Positions 1-6,473 are shown, numbered from the stretch's first letter. The stretch is DNA of 14,931 nt from Anaerolineales bacterium (GCA_025938055.1 JAICQC010000065.1:1-14931), one strand, 5' to 3'. Notes: generated by a model not told the origin, from the sequence alone. Numbers and translations are program-made.

Positions 1-2
1 AA

Positions 3-350
3 GCCTATCAGAACGGCGATGCGTCCATCGCTTCGTCCATTATGACCGGACCCATTCTGGAAAGCCTGTCCCTGGAGATCAACTCTCTCAACCAGCAGGG
101 CTTGATCTCGCTCTCGGAGATCGACTATTACGACAGCTACATTAACGATATTCGCGTCATCAACAACGCCCTGATCGAAGTGGATACCTGCGAAGTGTGG
201 ACGACCAACACCTATCGACTGTCTGACAGTCAGTTGATCGACAGCCAGGGACCGGACTTACTGCCGCAGACCATTACCATCGAACAGATCAAAGAAAGCT
301 GGTTCATCACCACCGTGGACTTCTTCGACGCGCCTGCGTTTTGCAGTTAG
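3..350 (+). CDS. C-terminal part of an unknown protein (partial, truncated by window start)
   Basis: The reading frame is open from base 3 to the TAG at 348-350, so the ATG at 42 is probably internal and the gene begins before the window. The visible 115 residues are acidic and polar, with a pattern of short beta strands at the end (DTCEVWTTNTYRL, then QTITIEQIKESWFITTVDFF). This resembles the NTF2-like IMS/ARC6-type domains that end several Chloroflexota and cyanobacterial proteins, where a conserved Trp followed by I-x-x-V-D marks the last strand. That family link is a weak inference from pattern only. No membrane segment is visible in this part. A large hairpin follows the stop codon. Confidence 0.6.
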   Translation, partial: AYQNGDASIASSIMTGPILESLSLEINSLNQQGLISLSEIDYYDSYINDIRVINNALIEVDTCEVWTTNTYRLSDSQLIDSQGPDLLPQTITIEQIKESWFITTVDFFDAPAFCS

Positions 351-364
351 AAATCTCCACTCAC

Positions 365-422
365 GTCACACCTGCACTGCGCTCCCTGACACCGTCTGTC
401 AGGAAACGCAGTGCGGTGTGAC
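365..422. repeat. 58-nt two-part hairpin (terminator or REP-like palindrome)
   Basis: The outer arms 365-381 and 407-422 are perfect complements apart from one bulged T (373). An inner 7-bp stem (385-391 with 397-403) encloses a 5-nt loop. This gives about 23 base pairs over 58 nt. It lies between the stop of the first gene and the start of the kinase-like gene. There is no immediate T-run on either strand, so a classical intrinsic terminator is uncertain. A REP-like dispersed palindrome or an mRNA-stabilising 3' end are alternatives. Confidence 0.75.
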
Positions 423-428
423 AGAGAA

Positions 429-434
429 TACTTT
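429..434 (+). promoter_or_regulatory. -10-like hexamer, possible leaderless start for the kinase-like gene
   Basis: TACTTT sits 7 nt before the ATG at 442 and no Shine-Dalgarno sequence is visible between them. The geometry matches the TANNNT boxes of leaderless genes seen elsewhere in this window. No clear -35 element was found. Confidence 0.35.
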
Positions 435-441
435 TAAATAA

Positions 442-1041
442 ATGAACAAACTCATCGCGGTCGTCGGCGCTAGCGGCATCGGGAAGACCGCCCTCGTACA
501 TGCGCTTGCAAAGGCGCACCCATTCCAGACGGCGTATGAGCAGCATGCCGAACGTCCGTTCCAGGCGCTCTTCAAAGGGGATGCACGCTACGCCCTGGCA
601 AACCAGGTCGATTACCTGCTGCTGCGCGCCGGGCAGGAAAAGGAACTACGTGCCTCGCCGCAGATAGGGCTTGTCGACGGCGGGCTCGATCTCGACTATC
701 ACGGCTTCACGCGCCTCTTCCATGCTCGAGGCTTGCTCACGGAGGCAGAGTTTGACCTGTGCCAGAGCCTCTACCGTTTCATCCGCGAGACGCTCCCGCA
801 ACCGGAACTCATCGTCCGCCTTTGTGCGGATGAACGGACCGTAACAGAGCGCTTATCGGCGCGTGAACGCATCAACATTGCCAGCGCCGAAGACACCGCG
901 TTATTCAACTCCTTCATAGACGAATGGCTGGCGTTCATCCCGCGTGATCAGGTTCTGGAGCTGGATGTCTCGAACGAGACGTTGGAATATGAACGGAGTG
1001 TACATATTATTTTGGAAAGAATTCGATCTTGGCACCTGTAG
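442..1041 (+). CDS. Deoxynucleoside kinase-like P-loop protein
   Basis: The 199-residue protein opens with a strand and a Walker A motif, GASGIGKT at residues 9-16. The next segments follow the layout of the deoxyadenosine/deoxyguanosine kinase family: a YEQ..ERPF..LF..D.RYA..NQ stretch, where the acidic residue and the Q usually contact the nucleoside, and a C-terminal RL..RERINIA arginine-rich segment like the lid. The length of about 200 aa fits the family. The family's D-R-S motif is not present; VDGGLDLDYHGFTRLF stands at that place. Family members phosphorylate deoxynucleosides with ATP in the cytoplasm. Because the DRS triplet is altered, the substrate is uncertain and a broader NTPase role is possible. 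The ATG at 442 puts the P-loop at the usual distance from the N-terminus. Confidence 0.72.
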   Translation: MNKLIAVVGASGIGKTALVHALAKAHPFQTAYEQHAERPFQALFKGDARYALANQVDYLLLRAGQEKELRASPQIGLVDGGLDLDYHGFTRLFHARGLLTEAEFDLCQSLYRFIRETLPQPELIVRLCADERTVTERLSARERINIASAEDTALFNSFIDEWLAFIPRDQVLELDVSNETLEYERSVHIILERIRSWHL

Positions 1042-1100
1042 GGCTTGCTGCGCAGCGTCCCCGAAGGGGGCAGCCCGCCATATCTTGAATTTCTTGCATG

Positions 1101-1117
1101 TCAGGCTTCAAGCCTGA
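1101..1117. repeat. Short perfect palindrome (8-bp arms)
   Basis: Arms 1101-1108 and 1110-1117 are perfectly complementary around a single base. The element lies in the 186-bp gap after the kinase-like gene. The AAGCCTGACCTAC tail resembles another palindrome at 3399-3417 (AGCCCGCCTAAC), so these may be members of a dispersed family. Confidence 0.6.
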
Positions 1118-1129
1118 CCTACATCGTAG

Positions 1130-1188
1130 CCTTGCGAATGTTGAGATCCTTCGGCTTCGCCTCAGGACGGGCCTTCGCAAGGTTTTTT
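1130..1188 (+). terminator. Possible intrinsic terminator after the kinase-like gene
   Basis: A perfect 9-bp stem (1130-1138 with 1174-1182) is followed directly by six T (1183-1188). The loop is long (35 nt) and carries a repeat-like segment at 1143-1168 related in style to the one at 13136-13163. The position, downstream of the kinase-like gene and upstream of the next gene, fits termination. The long loop makes it less certain, and it may be a dispersed repeat that also terminates. Confidence 0.4.
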
Positions 1189-1227
1189 ACAAAGAGCCTG
1201 ACCTATGCAATAGAAGGAGAGAATAAT

Positions 1228-2016
1228 ATGCGATCTTTAAAGGTAGTTTTACTGGCAGTCGGTGGCGTCCAACTCATTATCGCCGCCGGGTTCTTTTTTC
1301 AGCAGGGCTGGGCAACAGCGCTCTGGCCCGTGCCCGATACACCTTTATCTTATGCCTTCATCGCCGCTATCCTGGCGGGCGGCGCTGCGCCGCTGATCTG
1401 GATGGGGCTTGCTGGAGAGCTCGCCGGGCTGACCGGTTACGGTATGAGCTTCGGCATCATGTACGCCGGGATGGCGCTTGCGGCGCTGCTCTTCTACCTT
1501 CGGATGCAGCAGACCTCGTTGCTCGGGTTCGCCCTCGTAATTGGAACAGCAGCGGCGCTGTGCCTGTTCCTCTTCTTCCGCACACGCAACACAGTAGAAG
1601 CCAGCCAGCCCACGCCGCTCATCGTGCGCCTTGCTTTCATGGTGGAAGTGCTGGTGCTGGCAGGCGCAGGTCTGCTCCTGCTGTTGAAGGTGCCGAATAC
1701 ACTGCCCTGGAACTTGAGCGGCGAATCGTCCGTATTATATGGATGGGTATTTCTTGGGCTGGCATTCTATTACCTGTATGCCGTGCTGAACCCGCAATGG
1801 ATCCATGCCATCGGTCCGCTGCTGGGATTTCTGGTCTACGACCTGGTGCTGTTCTCGCCGCTGTTCGCCCGCTTTGGGAACCTCCAGCCGCAGCATGTGC
1901 TCGGGCAGGTGACAGCTTCGTTCATTATTATCTTTAGCGCTGCCCTTGGTCTATATTTCCTATTCATAAACCCAGCCACTCGTCTGGGAGGAGGCTCAAG
2001 CCTCAGGAGGAATTGA
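1228..2016 (+). CDS. Putative membrane protein with about eight transmembrane segments
   Basis: The 262-residue protein is almost wholly hydrophobic. Eight candidate transmembrane helices can be placed, starting with VVLLAVGGVQLIIAAGFFF and ending with the segment just before the short polar tail NPATRLGGGSSLRRN. No known catalytic or transport motif is visible and I do not recognise the family. The frame is open upstream to 1045, but the ATG at 1228 is chosen because a GAAGGAGAG Shine-Dalgarno sequence precedes it and because the upstream extension reads through repeat-like DNA. The stop overlaps the Shine-Dalgarno and start region of the following lipoprotein gene (2 bp gap), so the two are probably co-transcribed and translationally coupled. 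Confidence 0.8.
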   Translation: MRSLKVVLLAVGGVQLIIAAGFFFQQGWATALWPVPDTPLSYAFIAAILAGGAAPLIWMGLAGELAGLTGYGMSFGIMYAGMALAALLFYLRMQQTSLLGFALVIGTAAALCLFLFFRTRNTVEASQPTPLIVRLAFMVEVLVLAGAGLLLLLKVPNTLPWNLSGESSVLYGWVFLGLAFYYLYAVLNPQWIHAIGPLLGFLVYDLVLFSPLFARFGNLQPQHVLGQVTASFIIIFSAALGLYFLFINPATRLGGGSSLRRN

Positions 2017-2018
2017 GA

Positions 2019-3263
2019 ATGAAGAGAAACGTATCGCTGATATACCTTTCGGTTTCCATCCTTGTCTTTATGCTCGCCTGCAACCTTGTGCTGCCGGGCA
2101 TGAACCCGGTTACACAGACGGCTGCACCGCCGGTCCTTCCCACGACCACGACCGCGCCCCTGCCCATCCCACCGGATGCAGCATCGCCCACGCCCGGGCA
2201 GCCTTCCGGCTCGGGGGGACAATTCATCGCCTACATTCGGGATGGGCAGCTTCTGGTCACCGACGTGACGAACGGCGTGCAGGGCGGCACTACACAGTAC
2301 ACACTCGCCGGTCAGGATGACCAGGTGACCGACCTCGCCTGGTCGCCGTCCGGGGAGTTGGTGGCGTTCGTCTCCGCCGCGACGGGCACGCCGCACCTCT
2401 ACTACATCTTTGCCCTCGGGCAGAGCACTCCCGCCGACCTGGGCGTGGGCAGCGCACCTGCCTGGTCGCCGGACAGCACTTCCATTGCCTACACCGGCGG
2501 GACGTTCCCGGACGAGAACATCTTCATCACCACGGTAGACAACCCTGCGCCGCGCCAGATCACCTTCGAGACGAACTTCGCCTGGGGACGCCCGGTCTTC
2601 ACCCCGGATGGCGAGTCGCTGATCGTGACAGGCTCGAGCCGCGACAACATGGGCGCTTCGGGCAACACGAACTTCGCACTGGAGTATCTTGAGTTGGACG
2701 GCAGCGGCGTACGGGGTCCCGTTACCGGTATCGAGCCGTTCGAGGGCGGGCGTTTGCCCTACGATATGCGCTTCTCACCAGACGGCGCCTGGCTGGCGTT
2801 CTCCACGTCCTTCCATTTGAGCGCCTGCGCTTCGCCCGGCGCCTATTACGTGACCAACGCCGATGGCAGCAGCTTCCAGGCGCTGATCAGCCCCTCCATG
2901 CAAGCTGCCGTCGACGAGAGCCAGGACCATTACCACGTGGGTCTTAATTATGACTGGCTCCCCTCCAGCGACGCCGTCGTGGCTCTCGGGAACGTAGTGG
3001 ACTGCAACCTGAGCAGCCCCACGTCCGGTCAGGTGATCGCCGGTCCGCAGATGTCGGTCATCGGTCTGGACGGCAGCGAGCGGACGGTGATCCCCGGCTT
3101 CTTCTCCGACATCAGCGTGGACCGCAGCGGGACGCTGATCGCCGCCGCGCACTACCCGGACGGCTTCCAGGACCTGACCCCGGACGTGGAGATCTACTCC
3201 GCGCAGACCGGTCAGCTCGTCCTGTCGCTGGGACCGGGCAGCAATCCGCAGTTTCAGCCGTAG
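2019..3263 (+). CDS. Lipoprotein with TolB-like PD40/WD40 beta-propeller
   Basis: The 414-residue product starts with a lipoprotein signal peptide: basic MKRN, a hydrophobic core, then M-L-A-C with the lipidated Cys at about residue 21. A Thr/Pro-rich linker follows (residues about 28-65). The rest consists of repeated blades with the PD40 signature, such as AWSPSGELVAFVS, AWSPDSTSIAYTG, VFTPDGESLIVTG and RFSPDGAWLAFST. The protein should be anchored on the outer face of the membrane, with the propeller acting as a binding platform; no catalytic site is seen. AGGAGG at 2005-2010 is 8 nt from the ATG at 2019 and only 2 nt from an in-frame TTG at 2013, so the ATG is preferred. It probably forms an operon with the preceding membrane protein. 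Confidence 0.88.
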   Translation: MKRNVSLIYLSVSILVFMLACNLVLPGMNPVTQTAAPPVLPTTTTAPLPIPPDAASPTPGQPSGSGGQFIAYIRDGQLLVTDVTNGVQGGTTQYTLAGQDDQVTDLAWSPSGELVAFVSAATGTPHLYYIFALGQSTPADLGVGSAPAWSPDSTSIAYTGGTFPDENIFITTVDNPAPRQITFETNFAWGRPVFTPDGESLIVTGSSRDNMGASGNTNFALEYLELDGSGVRGPVTGIEPFEGGRLPYDMRFSPDGAWLAFSTSFHLSACASPGAYYVTNADGSSFQALISPSMQAAVDESQDHYHVGLNYDWLPSSDAVVALGNVVDCNLSSPTSGQVIAGPQMSVIGLDGSERTVIPGFFSDISVDRSGTLIAAAHYPDGFQDLTPDVEIYSAQTGQLVLSLGPGSNPQFQP

Positions 3264-3398
3264 GAGCAGAGGAGTAGAGACTAGAGATTGGAGAGTAGTT
3301 GCAAGTCACTTCGCGCTGACATCGTGCCCTTTGGGTAGCGGAGCCGTAGACGTAGCCGAAGTGTAGGGCGAAGCAATCTCATCAGGACGGCTTTGTAG

Positions 3399-3417
3399 GG
3401 CGGGCTTGTAGCCCGCC
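3399..3417. repeat. Short palindrome in a gene-free stretch
   Basis: An 8-bp GC-rich stem (3399-3406 with 3410-3417) closes a 3-nt loop. It lies in the 282-bp gap 3264-3545, which otherwise holds a purine-rich tract after the lipoprotein stop, an 11-nt segment (3370-3380) that is the exact reverse complement of part of the repeat at 13136-13146, and a candidate promoter. I see no gene in that gap. Confidence 0.55.
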
Positions 3418-3462
3418 TAACCTGTATAGTCACGTGGTCCCTTCGTTACACTCCGGGATGCT

Positions 3463-3489
3463 TTGCAAAAGCGTGACCTACTATATAAT
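3463..3489 (+). promoter_or_regulatory. Candidate sigma-70-type promoter for the DUF1858-like gene
   Basis: TTGCAA (3463-3468) and a perfect TATAAT (3484-3489) are separated by 15 nt, slightly short of optimal. The site lies 56 nt upstream of the ATG at 3546 and leaves a leader that contains a good Shine-Dalgarno sequence. Confidence 0.45.
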
Positions 3490-3545
3490 GGGTAGACATG
3501 GAAAACAGGTTGCCGTGTTTTTCGAAATCCATAAAGGAGTAGAAA

Positions 3546-3767
3546 ATGGCTTATACACTGGATACGAAGGTCGGTGAAATTCTGAAGGACACCCGGGCGG
3601 TCGAAGTATTGGAACGTTATGCTCCGGGCGTCGCCAAGCACCCGATGATCGGGTTTGCAAAAGGCATGACTCTGAAGTCCCTGCTGGCGATGCCGCAAGC
3701 CAGAGACGCCGGAGTGACGGAGGAAACGGTATTGAAGGTCCTGGCAGAGATCAACGCACGGACGTGA
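3546..3767 (+). CDS. Small DUF1858-like protein
   Basis: The 73-residue protein is a compact helical domain. TLDTKVGEILKDTRAVEVLERYAPGV at the start and MIGFAKGMTLKSLLAMPQA in the middle match the general DUF1858 style: an N-terminal hydrophobic D-x-x-V-x-x-I/L segment and a later helix pair. DUF1858 domains are found alone or attached to redox and other enzymes, and their molecular role is not settled. AAAGGAG ends 6 nt before the ATG, which supports the start. The gene has its own candidate promoter and is followed by a strong terminator, so it is probably transcribed alone. Confidence 0.82.
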   Translation: MAYTLDTKVGEILKDTRAVEVLERYAPGVAKHPMIGFAKGMTLKSLLAMPQARDAGVTEETVLKVLAEINART

Positions 3768-3801
3768 TCGCTCTGCTTCAGGCGAATTTCTTGGTCAAAG
3801 C

Positions 3802-3834
3802 AAAACTGGAAGTTGGTTCAACTTCCAGTTTTTT
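3802..3834 (+). terminator. Strong intrinsic terminator
   Basis: A perfect stem of 12 bp (3804-3815 with 3819-3830), extendable to 14 bp, closes a 3-nt loop and runs into six T (3829-3834). It lies 35 nt after the stop of the DUF1858-like gene. The A-rich left flank could also let it work in the opposite direction. Confidence 0.9.
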
Positions 3835-3865
3835 GTTGCTCCACCGGGATGCTTCGAGCAGCAGG

Positions 3866-4000
3866 TCATTCCCTTTTGAGCAGGTTTTCCCCTTTGAAGT
3901 AATCGGACATTGCCACAAGGAAGGGCTGCCTGCCTTCTTTTTCTGTCCTCGCTTCGTAGTATGCACAGGTCTCAGGGTCTGCCATGGCTGCCAGTAGTGT
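3866..4000 (-). pseudogene. Possible gene remnant on the minus strand
   Basis: The minus strand at about 4000-3866 reads AMADPETCAYYEA..., then QPFLVAMSDYFKG, ending in a stop. This looks like real protein and recalls an uncharacterised bacterial family with an AMADP..AYY.AKA......AVADYF pattern. Upstream in the same frame the translation becomes low-complexity (repeated NYQFT from the tandem repeat), so the rest of the gene is absent or decayed. The family match is from memory only. The rest of the 671-bp stretch 3768-4438 holds the terminator, a tandem repeat, an attI-like site and no other gene that I can support. Confidence 0.3.
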
Positions 4001-4060
4001 AAACTTGTTTGCAGAAGATTGACCTTGCAGGCGGTTTTCGGTTAGAGATTGGTAGTTAGT

Positions 4061-4090
4061 AAATTGGTAATTGGTAAATTGGTAATTGGG
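4061..4090. repeat. 15-bp tandem repeat, two copies
   Basis: The unit AAATTGGTAATTGGT (4061-4075) is repeated at 4076-4090 with one change. The adjoining bases 4046-4060 look like a weaker third copy. It lies in non-coding DNA between the terminator and the cassette array. Confidence 0.8.
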
Positions 4091-4307
4091 CAGGCGGTGG
4101 ATTGTAATGAATTTCACCTTGAAGTGAGGGAGATTTTCCTGTATGCTTAGCGGTAGAAGGAATGGGAGTGAGTCTCCAGCATGAGCAGAAGGAGTGGAGC
4201 GATGAAAGGCAATCGTGAAATGAGCGGCGTGCGGTTTTTGTAATATAAAGGGTCTTAAGCGAAGCTGCTTCGTATAAACTATAGTTGGGCGTAGATTGTA
4301 CCAACCT

Positions 4308-4371
4308 TGCAATCTAATTCCTATATTAATTTGGGGGATTAGTTTGCATGCAGTCCAAAAGCAATTAGATT
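4308..4371. repeat. Inverted repeat upstream of the array start
   Basis: CAATCTAATT near 4309-4318 is nearly complementary to AATTAGATTTG near 4361-4371, giving arms of 9-10 bp about 42 nt apart. It sits between an isolated GTTGGGC (4284-4290), which is identical to the R' box of two attC sites, and the attI-like site at 4381-4396. It could be the remains of a recombination site or simply a hairpin. Confidence 0.4.
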
Positions 4372-4380
4372 TGAGTCCGA

Positions 4381-4396
4381 CTAACCGTAGTTAGCC
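4381..4396 (+). other. attI-like simple site or R' box that begins the cassette array
   Basis: CTAACCGTAGTTAGCC has inverted CTAA and TTAG arms with a 6-nt spacer, which is the core layout of an integron attI simple site. GTTAGCC at 4390-4396 fits the GTTRRRY core except at one position. The 10 bases 4390-4399 are the exact reverse complement of 4924-4933, the R'' end of the first attC. That is what is expected if 4391 is the left boundary of the first cassette. No intact attC-like hairpin is evident upstream, which favours attI-like over attC. No integrase gene lies next to it in this window. Confidence 0.45.
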
Positions 4397-4438
4397 CGCA
4401 CGTCGGAAACAGCAAATTACAATACAGAGAATATCATT

Positions 4439-4900
4439 ATGCCGCAAAACAAAAACCGTCTGCCAGACTATCGAGATGATCAGGGTTGGTCAAACCTTGA
4501 CCCCATCAACGCGCCCCGGACTGCCACGAATGCAGAAATTACATTCCTGAAGCGGCTGTTTACCCTCAGATTGCGGACGCGTGATGCTTTTGCGCTCACT
4601 GCAATGTTGGTATCTGGTATAGTCTTAACAGCGCTCATGTCATTTTTTATTTATGCTGCAATTACTACATTTGATCACTCTCCTGGCGAGAAACTATGGA
4701 TATATCTAGCGACAGCTTATTTCTATGCAATGTTAGGATTCTTTTGGTTGATTGGTGTGGCACTGATCGTGAATTTTTTGATTAACTTAGGAATGAACCT
4801 AGGGCTAATAAGAAACAGTTGGGGGATGAAAAATGGGAATGAACGCAAACGGAAAGAGGTAAAAAAGAAATTACCGAAACGGCGAAAAGACTTCCGGTGA
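4439..4900 (+). CDS. Cassette 1: small two-TM membrane protein of unknown function
   Basis: The 153-residue protein has a polar N-terminus of about 50 residues, two hydrophobic segments (about 54-76, ALTAMLVSGIVLTALMSFFIYAAI, and about 88-120, IYLATAYFYAMLGFFWLIGVALIVNFLI) and a strongly basic tail rich in Lys/Arg (KRKEVKKKLPKRRKDFR). The tail should face the cytoplasm. I do not recognise the family. The gene begins 49 nt after the inferred left cassette boundary and stops 26 nt before the attC R'' box, so it fills the cassette. No strong Shine-Dalgarno sequence is seen; CAGAGAA lies upstream. Its AT-rich composition differs from the flanking chromosome. Confidence 0.75.
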   Translation: MPQNKNRLPDYRDDQGWSNLDPINAPRTATNAEITFLKRLFTLRLRTRDAFALTAMLVSGIVLTALMSFFIYAAITTFDHSPGEKLWIYLATAYFYAMLGFFWLIGVALIVNFLINLGMNLGLIRNSWGMKNGNERKRKEVKKKLPKRRKDFR

Positions 4901-4926
4901 AAAATACAGTTAGAAAGTCAAAAGCG

Positions 4927-5056
4927 GGCTAACAATGCGTGCACCCGACTGGTGGGAGTCGCCGCGTTTCCAGGCGGTTTGTGTGACTTCAGGGTGGTTC
5001 CGGCAAAACGGCGTTGCCTCGTCCCGCCCACCAGCGGGTAACGCCAGCCGTTAGCG
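4927..5056 (+). repeat. attC site 1 (130 bp)
   Basis: The R''-like box is GGCTAAC (4927-4933) and the R'-like box GTTAGCG (5050-5056). Between them GCGT (4937-4940) pairs with 5041-5044, ACCCG (4943-4947) with 5035-5039, and an 8-bp arm (4949-4956) with 5027-5034. A4948 is left unpaired between the last two stems. The central part holds a further CGCCG/CGGCG pairing. The segment 5018-5046 is identical to 6402-6430 in attC site 3, showing common descent. Confidence 0.85.
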
Positions 5057-5173
5057 GCAGACCGGCAACAGAGCTTGCCCGTCTCAAAATGAAGATTAGT
5101 GCGTAGTGCTCTTGCTTCATAATACGTGAAAACACATCCATCGAGAACGAAAGGCTAAGACAGGAGGCAAACA

Positions 5174-5542
5174 ATGAAATTGAAGATCGTATTCATTGCA
5201 CACGCGGTGGCGGAGGTGATATTTGGGCTTGGCTTCTTGCTTGCTCCGGGTGTTTTGTTTGGATTTTTAGGCACGAGCACGGACGCGACCGGACTCGTGC
5301 TCTCTCAAATTGCGGGCGCATTAATTCTAAGCCTGGCAATCATCTCATGGTTTGGGCGCGACGTTCCGACCGGCACGCTGCGCGACGCGATGGTTTGGAG
5401 TTTCGCCCTCGCGCACAGTGCAGCTGGTATTGTCGTGGCGCTTGCCGTCTGGGCTGGTACATTCAACTGGCTTGGCTGGCCTGCAGCTGCACTGGATGCA
5501 TTTTTTGTTTTGATGTTCGTGTGGCGGCGTCGGCAGGGCTAG
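5174..5542 (+). CDS. Cassette 2: small four-TM membrane protein of unknown function
   Basis: The 122-residue protein has four predicted transmembrane helices: an N-terminal one (IVFIAHAVAEVIFGLGFLLAP), one around LVLSQIAGALILSLAIISWF, one around MVWSFALAHSAAGIVVALAVWAG and one near the C-terminus, which ends in RRRQG. The Gly/Ala-rich helices and overall length recall DUF4345-like four-helix membrane proteins, but I cannot assign it firmly. AGGAGG (5162-5167) lies 6 nt before the ATG, so the start is well supported. The gene is preceded by a 117-bp leader after attC site 1 in which I see no other gene, and stops about 70 bp before attC site 2. Confidence 0.8.
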   Translation: MKLKIVFIAHAVAEVIFGLGFLLAPGVLFGFLGTSTDATGLVLSQIAGALILSLAIISWFGRDVPTGTLRDAMVWSFALAHSAAGIVVALAVWAGTFNWLGWPAAALDAFFVLMFVWRRRQG

Positions 5543-5613
5543 CTTTTTCCTCGACGAATCGAATTTAGATGTGTCAAATGGGGTGATTTGAGAGAATTGC
5601 GGGAAAAGATTGC

Positions 5614-5703
5614 CGCTAACAAAGCGTGCACTGGACGGCCGGGTACGGTGCGCATTTTTGGACAAGTTCTTAACCCCGCCGCCAGTAACGCCAGCCGTTA
5701 GGC
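5614..5703 (+). repeat. attC site 2 (90 bp, the shortest)
   Basis: R''-like box CGCTAAC (5614-5620); R' box GTTAGGC (5697-5703), an exact GTTRRRY. GCGT (5624-5627) pairs with 5688-5691, ACTGG (5630-5634) with 5682-5686, and CGGC (5636-5639) with 5678-5681. A5635 is left unpaired, in the same place as in attC sites 1 and 4. The 10 bases 5611-5620 are the exact reverse complement of 5050-5059 at the left edge of the same cassette. Confidence 0.85.
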
Positions 5704-5766
5704 GGCTGAAAGTATACGAAAGTATTGTGACAAAAAACAACCATGAATTCGTGGAGAAAAAATAGT

Positions 5767-6249
5767 ATGACAAATGAACTTCTTCTGCGCGATGTTGTAA
5801 ACGATGACCTTCCAATCTTTTTTGAGCAACAATTAAATAAGGAAGCCAATCACATGGCGGCTTTTACCGCCAAAGACCCAACCAACCAAGAAGCCTTTAC
5901 AGCACATTGGCTCAGGAATTTGGCAAATGAAACGACTATCAATAAGACAATTGTCTTCGATGGGCAAGTTGCAGGAAGTGTTGCGAGTTATGAAGATGAA
6001 GGCAGACCAGAAGTCACTTACTGGCTTGGAAAGGAATATTGGGGTAAAGGAATTGCTACTTGGGCATTGAAAGAGTTTTTGACACACTATAACAAGACTC
6101 GCCCGATTTATGCACGAGTAGCCAAAGACAATCTCGGCTCGCGTCGTGTTTTAGAGAAATGTGGCTTTAAAATTATCGGCGAATCGACAGGGTTTGCCAA
6201 TGCGCGTGGTCAAGAAATCGAGGAACTGCTTTTGCAATTAGTGGAGTAG
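5767..6249 (+). CDS. Cassette 3: GNAT-family N-acetyltransferase (RimJ/RimL-like)
   Basis: The 160-residue protein has the GNAT order: an N-terminal LLLRDVVNDDLPIFFEQQ start typical of the Acetyltransf_3 (RimJ/RimL) group, beta strands with TIVFDGQVAGSVASYEDE, then motif A with WLGKEYWGKGIATWAL at about residues 89-104, whose W-G-K-G-I-A loop binds the acetyl-CoA pyrophosphate. It ends with ARVAKDNLGSRRVLEKCGFKIIGE, the usual motif B. It should acetylate an amino group of a protein N-terminus or small molecule; the substrate cannot be read. An in-frame ATG lies 24 nt upstream (5743), but GGAG at 5752-5755 and the conserved N-terminus favour 5767. GNATs are among the most common integron cassette products. 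Confidence 0.92.
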   Translation: MTNELLLRDVVNDDLPIFFEQQLNKEANHMAAFTAKDPTNQEAFTAHWLRNLANETTINKTIVFDGQVAGSVASYEDEGRPEVTYWLGKEYWGKGIATWALKEFLTHYNKTRPIYARVAKDNLGSRRVLEKCGFKIIGESTGFANARGQEIEELLLQLVE

Positions 6250-6283
6250 TTTCAACAGAACAGGTGTAATAGCCATCGTCGCC

Positions 6284-6440
6284 GCCCAACACAGCGTGCA
6301 CCCGAACCCCGGCAAAGTGCGCCGGGGCTGGCGTGGTGGGAGTCGCCGCGTTTTTGGGCAGTTTGCGTGGCTTGAGCGTGATTCCGTCAAAGCGGCGTCC
6401 TCTCGTCCCGCCCACCAGCGGGTAACGCCAACCGTTGGGC
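6284..6440 (+). repeat. attC site 3 (157 bp, with an extra internal hairpin)
   Basis: R'' box GCCCAAC (6284-6290) and R' box GTTGGGC (6434-6440) are exact consensus and mutually complementary. GCGT (6294-6297) pairs with 6425-6428 and ACCCG (6300-6304) with 6419-6423; A6305 holds the conserved unpaired position. Directly after it a 7-bp GC-only stem (6307-6313 with 6321-6327, 7-nt loop) is inserted relative to site 1. The right arm matches site 1 exactly over 29 bases (6402-6430). Confidence 0.9.
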
Positions 6441-6473
6441 AGCAGAGTTGAGGGAACTGGTATAAGGAAAAGT

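Noticed and set aside
1045..1227. N-terminal extension of the eight-TM protein (start at 1045)
   Set aside because: The extension reads through palindromic repeat DNA, while ATG 1228 has a clear Shine-Dalgarno sequence and begins the first membrane helix.
1836..2396. 186-codon minus-strand frame across the membrane protein and lipoprotein genes
   Set aside because: It crosses the junction of two well-supported genes on the other strand and has low-complexity Arg/Gly-rich sequence.
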